From positions 165,643 through 229,642 of the forward strand of contig NZ_JABXKP010000049.1 in assembly GCF_017114985.1 (NCBI RefSeq): DNA of 64,000 nucleotides. Reading direction: 5' to 3'. Position 1 is the first letter of the stretch. Each line of letters begins with the position of its first letter. The translations under genes and the position numbers were made by a program. Origin of the DNA: Nostoc sp. JL33. GTDB lineage: Bacteria > Cyanobacteriota > Cyanobacteriia > Cyanobacteriales > Nostocaceae. Positions 44,993 through 54,839 of this stretch are shown one piece after another. Below the pieces are notes generated by a model. The model did not search any database, was not told the origin of the DNA, and saw nothing but the letters and a program-made list of their open reading frames with translations.

Positions 44993-45312
44993 CAATTTTC
45001 CTCCAAATAATTGCCAAGGGCATCGAGTTTTTCTTGCCAAAATTGCTCGTAATGAGCAATCCATTCAGATATCTGTTTCAATGGCTCCGGGTTTAACCGA
45101 TAGAAGCGCTGTCGCCCTGCTTTCCGCATTTGTACTAAGCCTGCTTCGCAAAGAATCTGTAAGTGCTGAGAAATAGCTGGCAAGCTCATGGCAAATGGCT
45201 GGGCTAGTTCTTTGACTGGTTGCTCACCACTACGTAACAGATCCAGTAGCGCCCTGCGTGTGGGATCTGCGATCGCCACAAAAACATCGGCACTGGCAGC
45301 AGGTCTACTCAT
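44992..45312 (-). CDS. ArsR-family winged-helix repressor
   Basis: A 106-aa ArsR-type regulator (VAIADPTRRALLDLLRSGEQPVKELAQPFAMSLPAISQHLQILCEAGLVQMRKAGRQRFYRLNPEPL). It lacks the metal-binding ELCVCDL motif in helix 3, so it is of the SdpR/non-metal type commonly paired with an SRPBCC protein, as here. It probably represses its own operon until the partner or its ligand relieves it. The spacer to divergent trpD could hold the operator, including ATATTTAAGCAAACGCTTAACTATTT with the near-palindrome TTAAGC-AAAC-GCTTAA at 45329-45344. Confidence 0.9.
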   Translation of the reverse strand: MSRPAASADVFVAIADPTRRALLDLLRSGEQPVKELAQPFAMSLPAISQHLQILCEAGLVQMRKAGRQRFYRLNPEPLKQISEWIAHYEQFWQEKLDALGNYLEEN

Positions 45313-45328
45313 TCCAATTAACCATATA

Positions 45329-45344
45329 TTTAAGCAAACGCTTA
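45329..45344. promoter_or_regulatory. Candidate ArsR operator (TTAAGC-n4-GCTTAA)
   Basis: TTAAGCAAACGCTTAA is a perfect 6-bp dyad with a 4-base centre, placed about 17 bases before the ArsR start codon. A half-related TTGCTTAAA follows at about 45370. The position suits autoregulation. No experimental motif is known to me for this protein. Confidence 0.45.
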
Positions 45345-45539
45345 ACTATTTATAGAATACATAAGTAATTGCTTAAATGTCAACCCCTAAGAATAGCAAA
45401 AGCTATCGTTGGTGTACTTCAGCTGATCTCCGTTCTGATCAGGTACAAAGCCAATCAGTTGGATTTTAGTTTCCCAAGCTTGGCTGCTACTTTCTCATTT
45501 TTCGGTAGGATAGCTCCCATACCCACAAAAACCTTAGCT

Positions 45540-46607
45540 ATGATAACTTCCCCGATCGCTGCTCAAGAATCCTCTGTTAGCTGGTATATCCTGCTGCAAC
45601 AATTAATAGATGGGCAATCCTTGTCTCGTACTCAAGCTGCTGAATTGATGCAAGGTTGGCTCAGTGAAGCGGTTCCCCCAGAGTTATCAGGGGCTATTTT
45701 AACAGCGCTGAACTTTAGAGGCATTTCTGCTGACGAGTTAACCGGCATGGCTGAAGTATTACAATCTCAATGTTCTCCACTCAGCGCTCACCAGTCAGCA
45801 CTGACTACTGTAATAGATACCTGTGGCACTGGCGGAGATGGGTCATCAACCTTTAATATTTCCACAGCAGTTGCATTTGTTGCCGCAGCCTATGGTATAC
45901 CCGTCGCCAAACACGGCAATCGTTCAGCGTCAAGTCTCACGGGAAGTGCAGATGTATTAGAAGCCTTGGGTGTAAACTTGAGTGCCTCTAGCGAAAAAGT
46001 GCAAGCCGCACTACAAGAAGTGGGGATCACTTTCTTGTTTGCCCCTGGTTGGCATCCAGCACTCAAGGCGGTTGCCTCATTACGGCGGACTTTGAAAGTA
46101 CGAACAATTTTTAATTTGCTCGGGCCGTTAGTAAATCCCTTGCGTCCTACTGGGCAGGTGGTAGGGTTATTTACTCCTAAGCTTTTGGCAACAGTTGCCG
46201 AAGCTTTACAGAATTTGGGCAAGGAAAAGGCGATTGTGCTGCACGGGCGAGAAAAACTTGATGAGGCTGGGTTAGGAGATGAAACTGACTTAGCGGTGTT
46301 ATCAGATGGAGAAGTGCAGTTAACTACGATTAATCCCCTAGATTTGGATCTAACGCCTGCTACCATAGGCATGATTCGGGGTGGAGATGTCCAAGAGAAT
46401 GCACTGATTCTCAAGGCGGTGCTGCAAGGTAAGGGAACTCAAGCACAACAGGATGTAGTTGCCTTAAATGCGTCGTTGGCGCTGCAAGTAGGGGGTGCGA
46501 TCGCATTCCTCGATCACGCCCAAGGTATTAAAATCGCTAAGGATATTCTACAAAGCGGCGCGGCTTGGACGAAGTTGGAACAGTTAGTTGAGTTTCTGGG
46601 GAATTGA
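45540..46607 (+). CDS. trpD: Anthranilate phosphoribosyltransferase
   Basis: Second step of tryptophan synthesis: joins anthranilate and PRPP. The ATG at 45540 ([22 protein letters not shown]) gives 355 aa, near the family norm; the longer track frame has no support upstream. The PRPP-binding glycine loop is [18 protein letters not shown] and the [21 protein letters not shown] block follows, with [29 protein letters not shown] downstream. It stands alone, as trp genes are usually scattered in cyanobacteria. Its 3' end overlaps the convergent protease gene by 71 bases. Confidence 0.95.
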   Translation: MITSPIAAQESSVSWYILLQQLIDGQSLSRTQAAELMQGWLSEAVPPELSGAILTALNFRGISADELTGMAEVLQSQCSPLSAHQSALTTVIDTCGTGGDGSSTFNISTAVAFVAAAYGIPVAKHGNRSASSLTGSADVLEALGVNLSASSEKVQAALQEVGITFLFAPGWHPALKAVASLRRTLKVRTIFNLLGPLVNPLRPTGQVVGLFTPKLLATVAEALQNLGKEKAIVLHGREKLDEAGLGDETDLAVLSDGEVQLTTINPLDLDLTPATIGMIRGGDVQENALILKAVLQGKGTQAQQDVVALNASLALQVGGAIAFLDHAQGIKIAKDILQSGAAWTKLEQLVEFLGN

Positions 46608-47583
46608 TTGGCGATCGCAGTTGCGGGCGAAATTCTACCACATTACGTTTGATGGTGACATCGTAGTTGCCAAAAAAGTCATGTCCTAAAAGTCCAGTTT
46701 CAAGTTCCGCACCGGCGATCGCTACTGCTACTTTATTCACTATTACCCCGCCAACTGCCATCGAATTAACATAGCCCACAGGAAATTCTACAGCTCTAGA
46801 ACTAGCGGTGTTTGCCTTCGCTTTCCCGACTGGGACGATTCCCAAAGCATTGGCCATATCTTGGGTGATGACAGTGCCACTGGCTCCGGTATCCACAATC
46901 ATCTCAAATTGTTGCTGACCATTGAAGGTGACTTCGACAATTGGCGTGCCACCAATCCGCCTTTTAATCGGGGCTGTAAATACTGCTTCATCGGGAATCA
47001 GCACTACTGATGAAGGCAAACCTGGCTCTGGTGATAACGGTTTTGTTGCTACAGGAGGTGATACAGGTAAGGTGAATTTTGGTGTGGTTGCTCTATGGGG
47101 AACAACAATTACTATTTTCTGAGGTTCGGCAACGCGCACAGGGCGAGGATTGGCTTGCTGTCGGGCATATCTGATTTGCCGCCGATATTCAGTAATTTTG
47201 GTTTGAGCGATCGCAAATTCTACGCTTTGTCGCCGCACTTTTCGCATCAGCGTGATCGCTTCTTGGTACTGACTCACCACCAAATTCCAATCCTCTGGAG
47301 ATTGAGCAGATTGGCTAATACTCCAAGCGCCAACAGCTTTGTCTCGCCCCATCTCAAAAAGACTTGGTTCACTTTCAGACGGTAGCGGCTGCGCTTTGGG
47401 GGTAGCTGCTGGTGTTACTGGTTTGACAGTAGGCTGTACTGATGCCAGATCCCCAATTGGCGTGGGTTGCTCATTGCCACCAGTTGCAGTGTTCCGTTTG
47501 TCTTCACTACAGGCAACACACAAAACTGCTAAAGCGCTTGATAGAAAAATTAGGGTTGCACGGGATAAAAAGGACTGAAGCAT
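46537..47583 (-). CDS. Exported retropepsin-like aspartic protease
   Basis: A 348-aa protein of the clan AA single-domain aspartic protease family. The ATG at 47583 starts a signal sequence ending in a lipobox-like CVAC or LAVLC ([29 protein letters not shown]), so it is probably a lipoprotein. A Pro-rich linker and helical stretch lead to the C-terminal protease domain with active-site [12 protein letters not shown] (Asp231), followed by [24 protein letters not shown]. Retropepsins act as dimers. The substrate is unknown. It overlaps the end of trpD by 71 bases on the other strand. Confidence 0.85.
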   Translation of the reverse strand: MLQSFLSRATLIFLSSALAVLCVACSEDKRNTATGGNEQPTPIGDLASVQPTVKPVTPAATPKAQPLPSESEPSLFEMGRDKAVGAWSISQSAQSPEDWNLVVSQYQEAITLMRKVRRQSVEFAIAQTKITEYRRQIRYARQQANPRPVRVAEPQKIVIVVPHRATTPKFTLPVSPPVATKPLSPEPGLPSSVVLIPDEAVFTAPIKRRIGGTPIVEVTFNGQQQFEMIVDTGASGTVITQDMANALGIVPVGKAKANTASSRAVEFPVGYVNSMAVGGVIVNKVAVAIAGAELETGLLGHDFFGNYDVTIKRNVVEFRPQLRSPINSPETQLTVPTSSKPRRFVEYP

Positions 47584-47775
47584 AATTAATTTTAACTGCC
47601 CAAGCTTTGCCAAATCCACTCCCGCTACTTTATTTAATTCCCTTTTAATTTTAATTAACTATCCTAAAAATTCCCAATTGCTAAACTCATGGGATAATTA
47701 ACAATCGCAGTATTGGCAAATCGGCAAGAATTTTCCCAATGCCCTGTTTGCCCGATCCCCACTCCCCAATCTACT

Positions 47776-48942
47776 ATGCCCCTGACTGACGCAGTACCAG
47801 CTTTACTTGTCCTCGCAGATGGAACCACTTATCGCGGTTGGTCTTTCGGTGCTACGGGAACCGCGATCGGAGAAGTGGTATTCAACACTGGCATGACCGG
47901 CTATCAAGAAGTGCTGACTGACCCTAGTTACTCCGGTCAGATTGTGATTTTTACCTATCCTGAATTAGGGAATACTGGTGTCAATCCTGAAGATGAGGAA
48001 TCACAGCGTCCCCAAGTCCAAGGTGCGATCGCACGCAATATTTGTCACCGACCAAGTAACTGGCGATCGACACAATCCTTGCCTGACTACCTGAAACAAA
48101 ACCAAGTACCAGGAATCTACGGCATCGATACCCGCGCCCTCACGCGCAAAATTCGGATGTTCGGAGCGATGAACGGTGGCATTTCCACAGCGATTCTCGA
48201 TGAAGCGGAATTGCTAGAGCAGGTACAGGCTGCTCCCAACATGGCGGGATTGAATCTGGTTGGTGAAGTCACCACCCCAACGGCTTATGAATGGTCAGAT
48301 GCCACAATTCCAGCTTGGGAATTCAACTCTGAGGCTGCGGAAAATCTTGGGGAACCCTTTACCGTTGTTGCTCTTGACTTTGGCGTAAAACGCAATATTT
48401 TGCGTCGCCTCACAAGTTACGGTTGTCGGGTGATTGTTGTGCCTGCGGATACGTCACCAGAAGAAATTCTCAACTACAATCCAGATGGTGTGTTTCTTTC
48501 TAATGGGCCTGGTGACCCTGCTGCCGTCACTGAAGGGATTGCAACTGCCAAAGCGCTGCTGTTAAGTCAAAAACCCATCTTTGGTATTTGTATGGGACAC
48601 CAAATTTTAGGTCATGCGCTAGGAGCAGAAACCTATAAACTCAAATTTGGTCACCGTGGTTTAAATCAGCCTGCTGGCTCACAACAACGCGTAGAAATTA
48701 CCAGCCAAAACCATAGTTTTGCTATTGACCCAGATTCTTTATCTACCACAGCTGTGGAAATCAGCCACCTGAACTTAAACGATCGCACCATTGCTGGGAT
48801 ACGTCACAAATCTCTGCCTGTATTCTCCGTACAGTATCACCCAGAAGCCAGTCCTGGCCCCCACGATGCTGATTACTTGTTTGAGCAATTTGTTCAAGCC
48901 ATGCGAACAGCACGTCAATCCCAAAGGGTAATTCAAAATTAA
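47776..48942 (+). CDS. carA: Carbamoyl phosphate synthase small subunit
   Basis: Glutaminase subunit of carbamoyl phosphate synthetase, giving ammonia for pyrimidines and arginine. The ATG at 47776 ([28 protein letters not shown]) is chosen by family fit, giving 388 aa. The N-terminal domain is normal ([26 protein letters not shown]). The class I amidotransferase domain has the nucleophile Cys272 ([15 protein letters not shown]) and the His-Glu pair in [13 protein letters not shown]. carB is not in the window; a separated carB is common in cyanobacteria. Confidence 0.96.
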   Translation: MPLTDAVPALLVLADGTTYRGWSFGATGTAIGEVVFNTGMTGYQEVLTDPSYSGQIVIFTYPELGNTGVNPEDEESQRPQVQGAIARNICHRPSNWRSTQSLPDYLKQNQVPGIYGIDTRALTRKIRMFGAMNGGISTAILDEAELLEQVQAAPNMAGLNLVGEVTTPTAYEWSDATIPAWEFNSEAAENLGEPFTVVALDFGVKRNILRRLTSYGCRVIVVPADTSPEEILNYNPDGVFLSNGPGDPAAVTEGIATAKALLLSQKPIFGICMGHQILGHALGAETYKLKFGHRGLNQPAGSQQRVEITSQNHSFAIDPDSLSTTAVEISHLNLNDRTIAGIRHKSLPVFSVQYHPEASPGPHDADYLFEQFVQAMRTARQSQRVIQN

Positions 48943-49174
48943 AAATTCAAAATTCAAAATGAAAGATTTCTTTTTGAACTATCCATTTTTAATTGGGAAT
49001 TGGAGCAAAGCGTGAGTCAAGTTGTCGCATCTGGGATTAAATAAAAATAGCAAAATGCAAATAGGGGACTAGGAACAAGGAGAATAACCCAGACCCAATG
49101 ACTAATGCCCTATTCCAGCAGATTGTAGACAATTTGCTCAAAAACCATCTATACTTGAGCGTTCACTTTAACTC

Positions 49175-49191
49175 ATGAGGAGGGAATTATT
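49175..49191 (+). promoter_or_regulatory. Strong Shine-Dalgarno preceding a probable ATT start
   Basis: ATGAGGAGGGAATTATT places a perfect AGGAGG five to six bases before an ATT that is in frame with the STAS protein. No ATG, GTG or TTG in that frame has a comparable site; the ATG at 49175 is in another frame. Confidence 0.6.
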
Positions 49192-49557
49192 GCTGAGCCA
49201 CTAAATCTAACCGTTAGCCTGAGGGGCACTCGTGAAGTCCGGGATAACTGTCAGCTATTCCGCCTCACAGGTTTGTTAGATGCCTTTTCTGAGCCGACAT
49301 TTCGCAAGGTACTTGGCAGCAAGATTGACGAGGTTGGAGTCTCTAAGAACATTATTTTGGATCTCTCACAAATCGACTTTGTTGATAGCTCTGGCTTGGG
49401 TGCTCTGGTGCAGCTAGCCAAGCAGGCTCAAACTGCTGAGGGCACTTTACAAATTGTTACGAATGCCCGCGTCACTCAAACGGTCAAGCTTGTTCGCCTA
49501 GAGAAGTTTCTCTCCCTGCAAAAATCAGTTGAAGACGCTCTAGAAAACGTCAAGTAG
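49189..49557 (+). CDS. STAS-domain anti-sigma factor antagonist
   Basis: A SpoIIAA-like STAS protein. The track begins at an internal TTG (49273), which would cut off the first strand; the coding similarity extends upstream (AEPLNLTVSLRGTREVRDNCQLFRLTG) to an ATT at 49189 preceded by AGGAGG, giving 122 aa. The phosphorylatable serine lies in DFVDSSGLGALVQL (residues 67-68). Such proteins release a sigma factor or other partner from a kinase/anti-sigma protein, or act within a PP2C switch. No kinase or phosphatase is adjacent. A terminator hairpin follows. Confidence 0.88.
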   Translation: MAEPLNLTVSLRGTREVRDNCQLFRLTGLLDAFSEPTFRKVLGSKIDEVGVSKNIILDLSQIDFVDSSGLGALVQLAKQAQTAEGTLQIVTNARVTQTVKLVRLEKFLSLQKSVEDALENVK

Positions 49558-49587
49558 TCTTGATTGCTCGACCTGAGAGATCAATTT

Positions 49588-49625
49588 AGCTATCCAGATT
49601 CAACATCGGATAGCTTAATTTTTAA
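49588..49625 (+). terminator. Terminator after the STAS gene
   Basis: AGCTATCC (49588-49595) pairs with GGATAGCT (49608-49615) and is followed by TAATTTTTAAAA. The stem is 8 bp with a 12-base loop, 31 bases after the stop. Confidence 0.75.
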
Positions 49626-50101
49626 AACTTCTGGCAGAAAACCTCTCTCCTTGTGGGAGAGGAACAAAGCCAGTTAAGCTATTATATTTAAAGTTGAGCA
49701 ATAACAAAGATATAGACACCCAGTTTTTGGGTATGTCATTGTTGGCTAAAATAGTCGGATAAACAATCAAGTCCGAAAAAGTTGTCAGAAATACAAAGCC
49801 AGCAGATTTATCTATAGTCTAAGTTGACTTAATACTGTATACTTAAAAATTGTCGCTTAACTAAGTAAGCATGGCAATGGGATCAAGTAGCTGTCAAGTG
49901 AGTTTGATGTCAAAATTTTACACTATCTTAGGCACAGACTACAAGGAGTAGGCGAAATTTGGCTTATAGGCTTTGACATTAGGGTGATTTAAAATGCCAA
50001 CTCTCAATCAAAAAGATGAAATTAGGAAGTAATTTTGATAGTATTGATTATGCTAAGTATACTATCATGGCATACTTCAGAAAAATCAGTCCTTGTGAAG
50101 A
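49626..50101. other. AT-rich intergenic region
   Basis: No gene is seen. It contains a small dispersed hairpin (CCTCTCTCCTTGTGGGAGAGG, 49641-49661) and a long AT-rich stretch before the Mini-RNase III gene. Confidence 0.5.
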
Positions 50102-50620
50102 ATGCCTGCCAAATTTAGCCCGTCAAGGAATGATTTATTTGTGAAGTCAGAGGAGGAAGAGCTATTAGATGCACAAGATGAAACTCCCAAACAGAGTTTA
50201 TCTTGGACTCAAGCACTCTTGGCAACCACAGCGCCATTCCAACAGATTTCCCTCTCACAAGTGCAACAAATTTCTCCTAGTGCTTTAGCATATCTGGGGG
50301 ATGCTATTTATGAGTTGTATGTTAGAATTTTCTATCTGCTGCCATTGCAGCGCTCAGGAATTTACCATCGTCTGGTAGTGGGGCAGGTAAGAGCGGAAAC
50401 CCAAGCGCTACATTTGCGATCGCTGATTCCTCATCTCAGGGATACCGAATTAGAAATTGTCCGACGGGGTAGAAACGCCGCAACAGGACGCCCTAAGCGA
50501 CTTAATCCCGAAATTTATCAACAGGCAACTAGTCTAGAAACCTTAATTGGTTACTTATATCTCACCGATTACCAGCGTCTAACCGAACTGTTGCAAATAC
50601 TTCATGTAGAAAAAGAGTGA
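50102..50620 (+). CDS. mrnC: Mini-ribonuclease III
   Basis: A 172-aa RNase III-type nuclease lacking the double-stranded RNA-binding domain. The catalytic core is at [19 protein letters not shown], with the key Asp in YLGDAIYE, and the second acidic helix [17 protein letters not shown] carries the partner Glu. In bacilli and cyanobacteria Mini-III trims 23S rRNA ends. About 45 residues precede the core. The next gene, an rRNA methyltransferase, overlaps by four bases (GTGA), so two ribosome-maturation enzymes are translationally coupled. Confidence 0.92.
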   Translation: MPAKFSPSRNDLFVKSEEEELLDAQDETPKQSLSWTQALLATTAPFQQISLSQVQQISPSALAYLGDAIYELYVRIFYLLPLQRSGIYHRLVVGQVRAETQALHLRSLIPHLRDTELEIVRRGRNAATGRPKRLNPEIYQQATSLETLIGYLYLTDYQRLTELLQILHVEKE

Positions 50621-51852
50621 GAACTCAATTTCATAATGGCGACAACAGTAGATTAGGCTCAAGAAATTCAGGTAATCAGGATAATCAACCATACGCTATA
50701 TCCATAACTAAAATGCAGGATAAACCAAGAAAAGTCAAAACTTCTAGCGAACCCAATCGTGGGCAACCGGTAAAAATTAAAGGTAAGCGTATTGCTACTA
50801 ATCCGACTCGCAATCCCAGGAAAGTAGATAGCAATCCTGTTGTATCTGTTGTCAATCCGACTCGCAATCCCAGGAAAATAGATAGCAATCCTGTTGTATC
50901 TGTTGTCAATCCGACTCGCAATCCCAGGAAAGTAGATAGCAATCCTGTTGTATCTGTTGTCAATCCAACTCGCAATCCCCGGAAAGTAGATAGCAATCCT
51001 GTATCTGGCAACTCCCGCCAACGAAATAGCAACTTCTCCCAGCCATCTGTATCTACACCGACAGAAGAAGATAACGATCTCATCTACGGTCGTCATCCAG
51101 TATTGAGTGCGTTGCAAAATCAGCGCAATCTCAACCGTCTCTGGATTACTACCCGTCTGCGCTACGATCCCAGCTTTCACCATTTTCTCTTGCAAGCAAA
51201 GGAAAATGGCACAGTTATTGATGAGGTTGAACCCAAACGCTTAGACTATCTCACCAACGGGGCTAATCACCAAGGTGTAGCGGCACAAATTGCTCCCTAC
51301 GGCTACATCGAATTGGCGGATCTAATTGAGCAGTCCAAATCTGTAACTGATGCCGTAATTGTCGTCGCTGACGGAATTACTGATCCCCACAACTTAGGAG
51401 CAATTATTCGCACCGCCGAAGCAATAGGCGCTCAAGGCTTGGTGATTCCCCAAAGAAGGGCATCTGGGATCACTTCCACTGTGATGAAAGTGGCAGCAGG
51501 CGCTTTAGAAAATTTTGCTGTAGCTAGAGTTGTCAACCTTAGCCGCGCCTTAGAAGAATTAAAAGAAGCTGGCTTTTGGATTTACGGCACGGCTGCAAGT
51601 GGTAGCGAACCCGTGCATACAGTCAATTTCACTGGGCCAATCGTTTTGGTAATCGGCTCAGAAGGTGAAGGTCTGAGTATGTTAACTCAACGCTCCTGTG
51701 ATTTTTTAGTATCGATTCCTCTACAAGGTAAGACTCCCAGTCTGAATGCTTCGGTAGCAGCAGGTATGGCACTTTATGAAATTTATCGTCAGCGATCGCT
51801 AAATACTACGGTGCACTTAGATAAATTACAAAAATTTTCTTTGAAAAAATAA
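50617..51852 (+). CDS. rlmB: TrmH/SpoU-family 23S rRNA 2'-O-methyltransferase (RlmB-like)
   Basis: A 411-aa SPOUT methyltransferase starting at a GTG that overlaps the mrnC stop (GTGA). The catalytic part starts at [13 protein letters not shown] (substrate-binding domain, about 155) and has the three SpoU motifs: [33 protein letters not shown] and [23 protein letters not shown]. RlmB methylates G2251 of 23S rRNA. The first 150 residues are a low-complexity basic extension with an 18-residue unit ([18 protein letters not shown]) repeated nearly four times. This extension may bind RNA or simply be a tandem expansion. Confidence 0.92.
   Translation: MRTQFHNGDNSRLGSRNSGNQDNQPYAISITKMQDKPRKVKTSSEPNRGQPVKIKGKRIATNPTRNPRKVDSNPVVSVVNPTRNPRKIDSNPVVSVVNPTRNPRKVDSNPVVSVVNPTRNPRKVDSNPVSGNSRQRNSNFSQPSVSTPTEEDNDLIYGRHPVLSALQNQRNLNRLWITTRLRYDPSFHHFLLQAKENGTVIDEVEPKRLDYLTNGANHQGVAAQIAPYGYIELADLIEQSKSVTDAVIVVADGITDPHNLGAIIRTAEAIGAQGLVIPQRRASGITSTVMKVAAGALENFAVARVVNLSRALEELKEAGFWIYGTAASGSEPVHTVNFTGPIVLVIGSEGEGLSMLTQRSCDFLVSIPLQGKTPSLNASVAAGMALYEIYRQRSLNTTVHLDKLQKFSLKK
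50800..51006 (+). repeat. 54-bp tandem repeat coding for an 18-residue unit
   Basis: Units start at 50800, 50854, 50908 and 50962 (AATCCGACTCGCAATCCC, then AGGAAAGTAGATAGC), nearly identical at the DNA level; the last is incomplete. The high identity indicates recent expansion by slippage or unequal recombination. Confidence 0.92.
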
Positions 51853-51940
51853 CCGTAACTAGAGTATAAAGAAATGTAAAAGATAATCAAGTAACATATC
51901 GTTTAACACCCTGTAGCACGTTTATAAATCGGCGAAAACC

Positions 51941-52243
51941 ATGAAAACCATTTGGCATAACCTCAAGGAAGTGTTAATTAACACATTCGACTACATCGGC
52001 TTGGCTTGGTGGGTAGAGATTGTGACGCAAAATCCCCGATGCACGTACTACTTCGGGCCATTTCTGAGTTCTTCTGATGCAAAATTGTCAAGCATTGGAT
52101 ATATAGAAGATTTGGAGATTGAAGGAGCTACGGGAATTGCTGTTCATGTCAAGCGCTGCAAACCTAATACCTTAACAATCGCTGAAGATTTGGGGGAAAG
52201 ATTTGACCGCAAAGTACAGCCTATCTTTGGCGGTCAAATTTAA
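51941..52243 (+). CDS. DUF1816 domain protein
   Basis: A 100-aa cyanobacterial protein with the DUF1816 core WWVEIVTQNPRCTYYFGPFLSSSDAKLSSIGYIEDLEIEGATGIAV. The family is distantly related to the CpcD linker domain and is found in photosynthetic bacteria; its role is not established. The start is ATG, with no good Shine-Dalgarno. The adjacent spacer carries AATTCGT heptamers. Confidence 0.85.
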   Translation: MKTIWHNLKEVLINTFDYIGLAWWVEIVTQNPRCTYYFGPFLSSSDAKLSSIGYIEDLEIEGATGIAVHVKRCKPNTLTIAEDLGERFDRKVQPIFGGQI

Positions 52244-52259
52244 GTTAGGCCACAGTTAA

Positions 52260-52300
52260 GGTAATTCGTAATTCGTAATTCGTAATTTGTAATTTCGAGT
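52260..52300. repeat. STRR-type heptamer repeat (AATTCGT)
   Basis: GTAATTCGTAATTCGTAATTCGTAATTTGTAATTTC is a tandem of the heptanucleotide AATTCGT, followed by its inverted form (AATTACGAATTA). Such arrays are typical intergenic repeats of Nostoc and relatives. Confidence 0.85.
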
Positions 52301-52342
52301 TCTAATTACGAATTATTTGCTCAAGAGTCAAAAACTTTTGAA

Positions 52343-53179
52343 CTATTGACTACTAATTACCTGCGGATGTTGTTCCAGCCAATGGTCAATATCATTGAGC
52401 ACCAACTGCGGAACTTCCCACGGGAAAAGATGGGCGGTGTTAGGATAGCACTGCCACTGACAATTGTTGAAATGTCGAGCAGTTTCTAAGCTGGAATCAG
52501 AAGTGATATGGCGGTCTTGTTCACCAGCAAGTACTAAACTAGGACATTGTATTTGTTGCAAATCGAGAAGTCGGTTGTATCCCGATTGAATTGCACTATA
52601 GAGGGCGCGAGTAGCAGCAGGTGAGGTTTGCAAATAAGCTGGTACTGCTTCAGTGGCGATGTAGTTGTAAGTGGTAGATGTATGTTGTTGGATTAAGTAG
52701 CGGAAAAGCGATCGCTTGCCAAAAGTTTCAATATTCCATTGCCAACTCGGTTTTATATAGTTTAGTAGGCCAGCAACGCCAGTATATAAATTATCCTGCC
52801 AAGTGATAGGAGGATGGCTGCCACGGGGTTTTGCGGCTGTCGCTACCAAAATCAGCCCTGTAATGCGCTCTGGCAAACGTAATGCCAGTTCCATTGCCAG
52901 AATGCCCCCAAGTGACCATCCCAATACTAGACACTTTTCAATCTCAAAGCGGTCTAGCAGCGCTTCTAAATCAGTCAAATGGTCATTCATATCAAAATTG
53001 CCATTCCAGCGACTTTTGCCGTATCCACGTAAATCAGGGGCAAAAGTTTGATAACGTTTTGATAAATGATTGGTAAAGACAGAAAGACTACGGCCAGTAC
53101 CAGGATGACCGTGTAAGCCCAGAATCGGGAATCCTTGACCTTTGATGTAGACATTGAGACGTGCAGCAGTAGTATTCAA
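52343..53179 (-). CDS. Alpha/beta hydrolase
   Basis: A 278-aa alpha/beta-fold hydrolase, starting at a TTG eight bases after GAAGG and 26 bp after the truB stop, so it is probably co-transcribed with truB. The oxyanion region is GLHGHPGTG, the nucleophile is Ser89 (GWSLGG), the acid lies in AGEQDRHI and the histidine in NTAHLFPWE. Relatives include esterases, peroxidases and MenH-like enzymes; the substrate cannot be predicted. Confidence 0.87.
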   Translation of the reverse strand: MNTTAARLNVYIKGQGFPILGLHGHPGTGRSLSVFTNHLSKRYQTFAPDLRGYGKSRWNGNFDMNDHLTDLEALLDRFEIEKCLVLGWSLGGILAMELALRLPERITGLILVATAAKPRGSHPPITWQDNLYTGVAGLLNYIKPSWQWNIETFGKRSLFRYLIQQHTSTTYNYIATEAVPAYLQTSPAATRALYSAIQSGYNRLLDLQQIQCPSLVLAGEQDRHITSDSSLETARHFNNCQWQCYPNTAHLFPWEVPQLVLNDIDHWLEQHPQVISSQ

Positions 53180-53205
53180 ATTTAAACCTTCAATTCAGCA
53201 CGATG

Positions 53206-54090
53206 TTAAGAAATCGGTTCATAAACCATTTGGGGAATTAACGCTTCGTCTTGTAATTGCCCAATACCTAAAAAGCGAGTCTCTTGATCATAAACTCGCA
53301 CTATTTCGGAAATATCGAAAGTTAGAGAAATTTGCTGACCTTGACACCATTTTTGAGCAGATGTTGCTGGTAAAGTCACAGATGACAAATGTTTCAAGGC
53401 TACATCAGGTACAAGAGGTTGAAATGTCTCGGCTTGCAGTTTAGTTTCTAAGTCTATCAAAGTAAGACTATCTGTTAAATCGAAACCACTGCTTTGGGTA
53501 CGGATCAAAGCTGCAAGAGTGCCACCAGTTTCTAAGATTGCGCCTAAGTCACGAGCGATCGCTCTAATATATGTACCAGAACCGCAGGCGATCGCAACAT
53601 CCAATTCCGGGAAATCTCCTTCTCTCCAGTCCAAAATATCTATCTGAAAAACTTCCACTGTTCGCACTGGAACTTCTACCGTTTTCCCTTGGCGTGCTAA
53701 GTCGTAGAGACGTTTACCATCCACTTGGATTGCACTGTAACTCGGTGGTATTTGCTCAATCTTGCCTTCAAATTGCGCCAGTGCAGTTTTCACTTCTGCT
53801 AAACTCAATCCAGCACAAGCTTGAGAAGTGATGATTTCACCTTGTAAATCATCGGTTGTAGTACGCACACCCAGGCGAATCGTAGCCTTGTAAGCTTTGT
53901 TTTCTGGCAGATATTGCAATAATCTTGTAGCTTTACCAAGTGCGATCGGTAACACCCCAGTAGCAGCTGGATCTAAAGTTCCTGCGTGTCCTACACGTTT
54001 GAGGCGCAACAATTTTCGCACCCGCGCCACACAGTCGTGGGAAGTCCAGTCGAATGGTTTGTTTAAGTTGAGAAAACCTTGAAATAACAC
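53206..54090 (-). CDS. truB: tRNA pseudouridine-55 synthase
   Basis: Makes pseudouridine 55 in the T loop of tRNAs. A 294-aa protein starting at GTG ([28 protein letters not shown]). The catalytic Asp40 lies in [29 protein letters not shown]; a second conserved block is [22 protein letters not shown] and a third [16 protein letters not shown]. The length is normal. The alpha/beta hydrolase gene follows closely in the same direction. Confidence 0.96.
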   Translation of the reverse strand: MLFQGFLNLNKPFDWTSHDCVARVRKLLRLKRVGHAGTLDPAATGVLPIALGKATRLLQYLPENKAYKATIRLGVRTTTDDLQGEIITSQACAGLSLAEVKTALAQFEGKIEQIPPSYSAIQVDGKRLYDLARQGKTVEVPVRTVEVFQIDILDWREGDFPELDVAIACGSGTYIRAIARDLGAILETGGTLAALIRTQSSGFDLTDSLTLIDLETKLQAETFQPLVPDVALKHLSSVTLPATSAQKWCQGQQISLTFDISEIVRVYDQETRFLGIGQLQDEALIPQMVYEPIS

Positions 54091-54356
54091 AAAATCAATA
54101 GTTACAGCTTCTCAATTCTATAAAATACTCATTCATAATAATGCTCAAAACATTAATATTCAGCAGTTAATACTTGATAAAGCATTAATTTATACGCATT
54201 AACCAGGCTCAAGATATGCTCTCAGCGCCTTACGGAATAATACACAAAAAACGCAGATAATGCCGGGGATTTTCTGCAAATATCACGATGTCACTTATAA
54301 GTTTAAATACATAAAACTCTAAGAATAGAGAAATATCATCAAAAACTTAATATAGT

Positions 54357-54571
54357 AGGACTTACGCAAAATATCTCTGAAACTCTGATTTCCACCGTTC
54401 GCGCAGCGTCTCCCTTTGGGAGAAGTTCAGAGACGCTCGCGGACTCGCTACCGCTACGCTAACGGCGGAAGCCGCCGCTCCGACTTCTCTCCGTGTCCTC
54501 TGCGCCTGGAGCGGTAGCCTGCGGCAAGCCGCTCCGCGTCTACGTGATTCCGTAACTCGTGCGTAAGTCCT
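54357..54571. mobile_element. MITE-like element with AGGACTTACGCA ends
   Basis: AGGACTTACGCA (54357-54368) and TGCGTAAGTCCT (54560-54571) are perfect 12-bp terminal inverted repeats around 191 bp of GC-rich repeat text, flanked by TA-rich sites (TATAGT and ATATA). No gene is inside; the 54362-54616 frame on the minus strand is a shadow. It carries the GAGACGCTGCGCGAACG motif that also lies in the macroglobulin gene. A non-autonomous transposon is likely. Confidence 0.8.
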
Positions 54572-54676
54572 ATATAGGTTTAGCATATATCTGAGATAGC
54601 TGTAACCTGTTGCCATTTGAAAAGTCTAATTTATTGCTAGCCGGGCGACTAGAAGTCGCGGCTATACAGTCAAAAC

Positions 54677-54731
54677 CCACCTCCGTGGGTTAGAAAACCT
54701 TGATTTTGTATTAATTACTCCACGGAGGTGG
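54677..54731. repeat. Inverted repeat CCACCTCCGTGG
   Basis: CCACCTCCGTGG (54677-54688) and CCACGGAGGTGG (54720-54731) are perfectly complementary with a 31-base loop. Just before it lies GCGACTAGAAGTCGC, another small palindrome. This is dispersed-repeat text and may also act as a transcription barrier before the monooxygenase gene. Confidence 0.75.
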
Positions 54732-54839
54732 ACGAGAGTTTGTGTAGTAGCGAATTCTAATCGCCCAATACTTTTCAAACATCCTCTAAGCTGGATATAA
54801 TCTGCTGAGATTTTTTACTCATAGAATTAACCTGACAAT

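Noticed and set aside
45890-46414. 174-aa minus-strand frame
   Set aside because: Antisense to trpD.
50668-51195. 175-aa and 132-aa minus-strand frames with repeated [18 protein letters not shown] units
   Set aside because: They are antisense shadows of the 54-bp tandem repeat in the TrmH-family gene.
54362-54616. 84-aa minus-strand frame
   Set aside because: Lies over the MITE-like element; the peptide is Arg/Ala-rich repeat translation.
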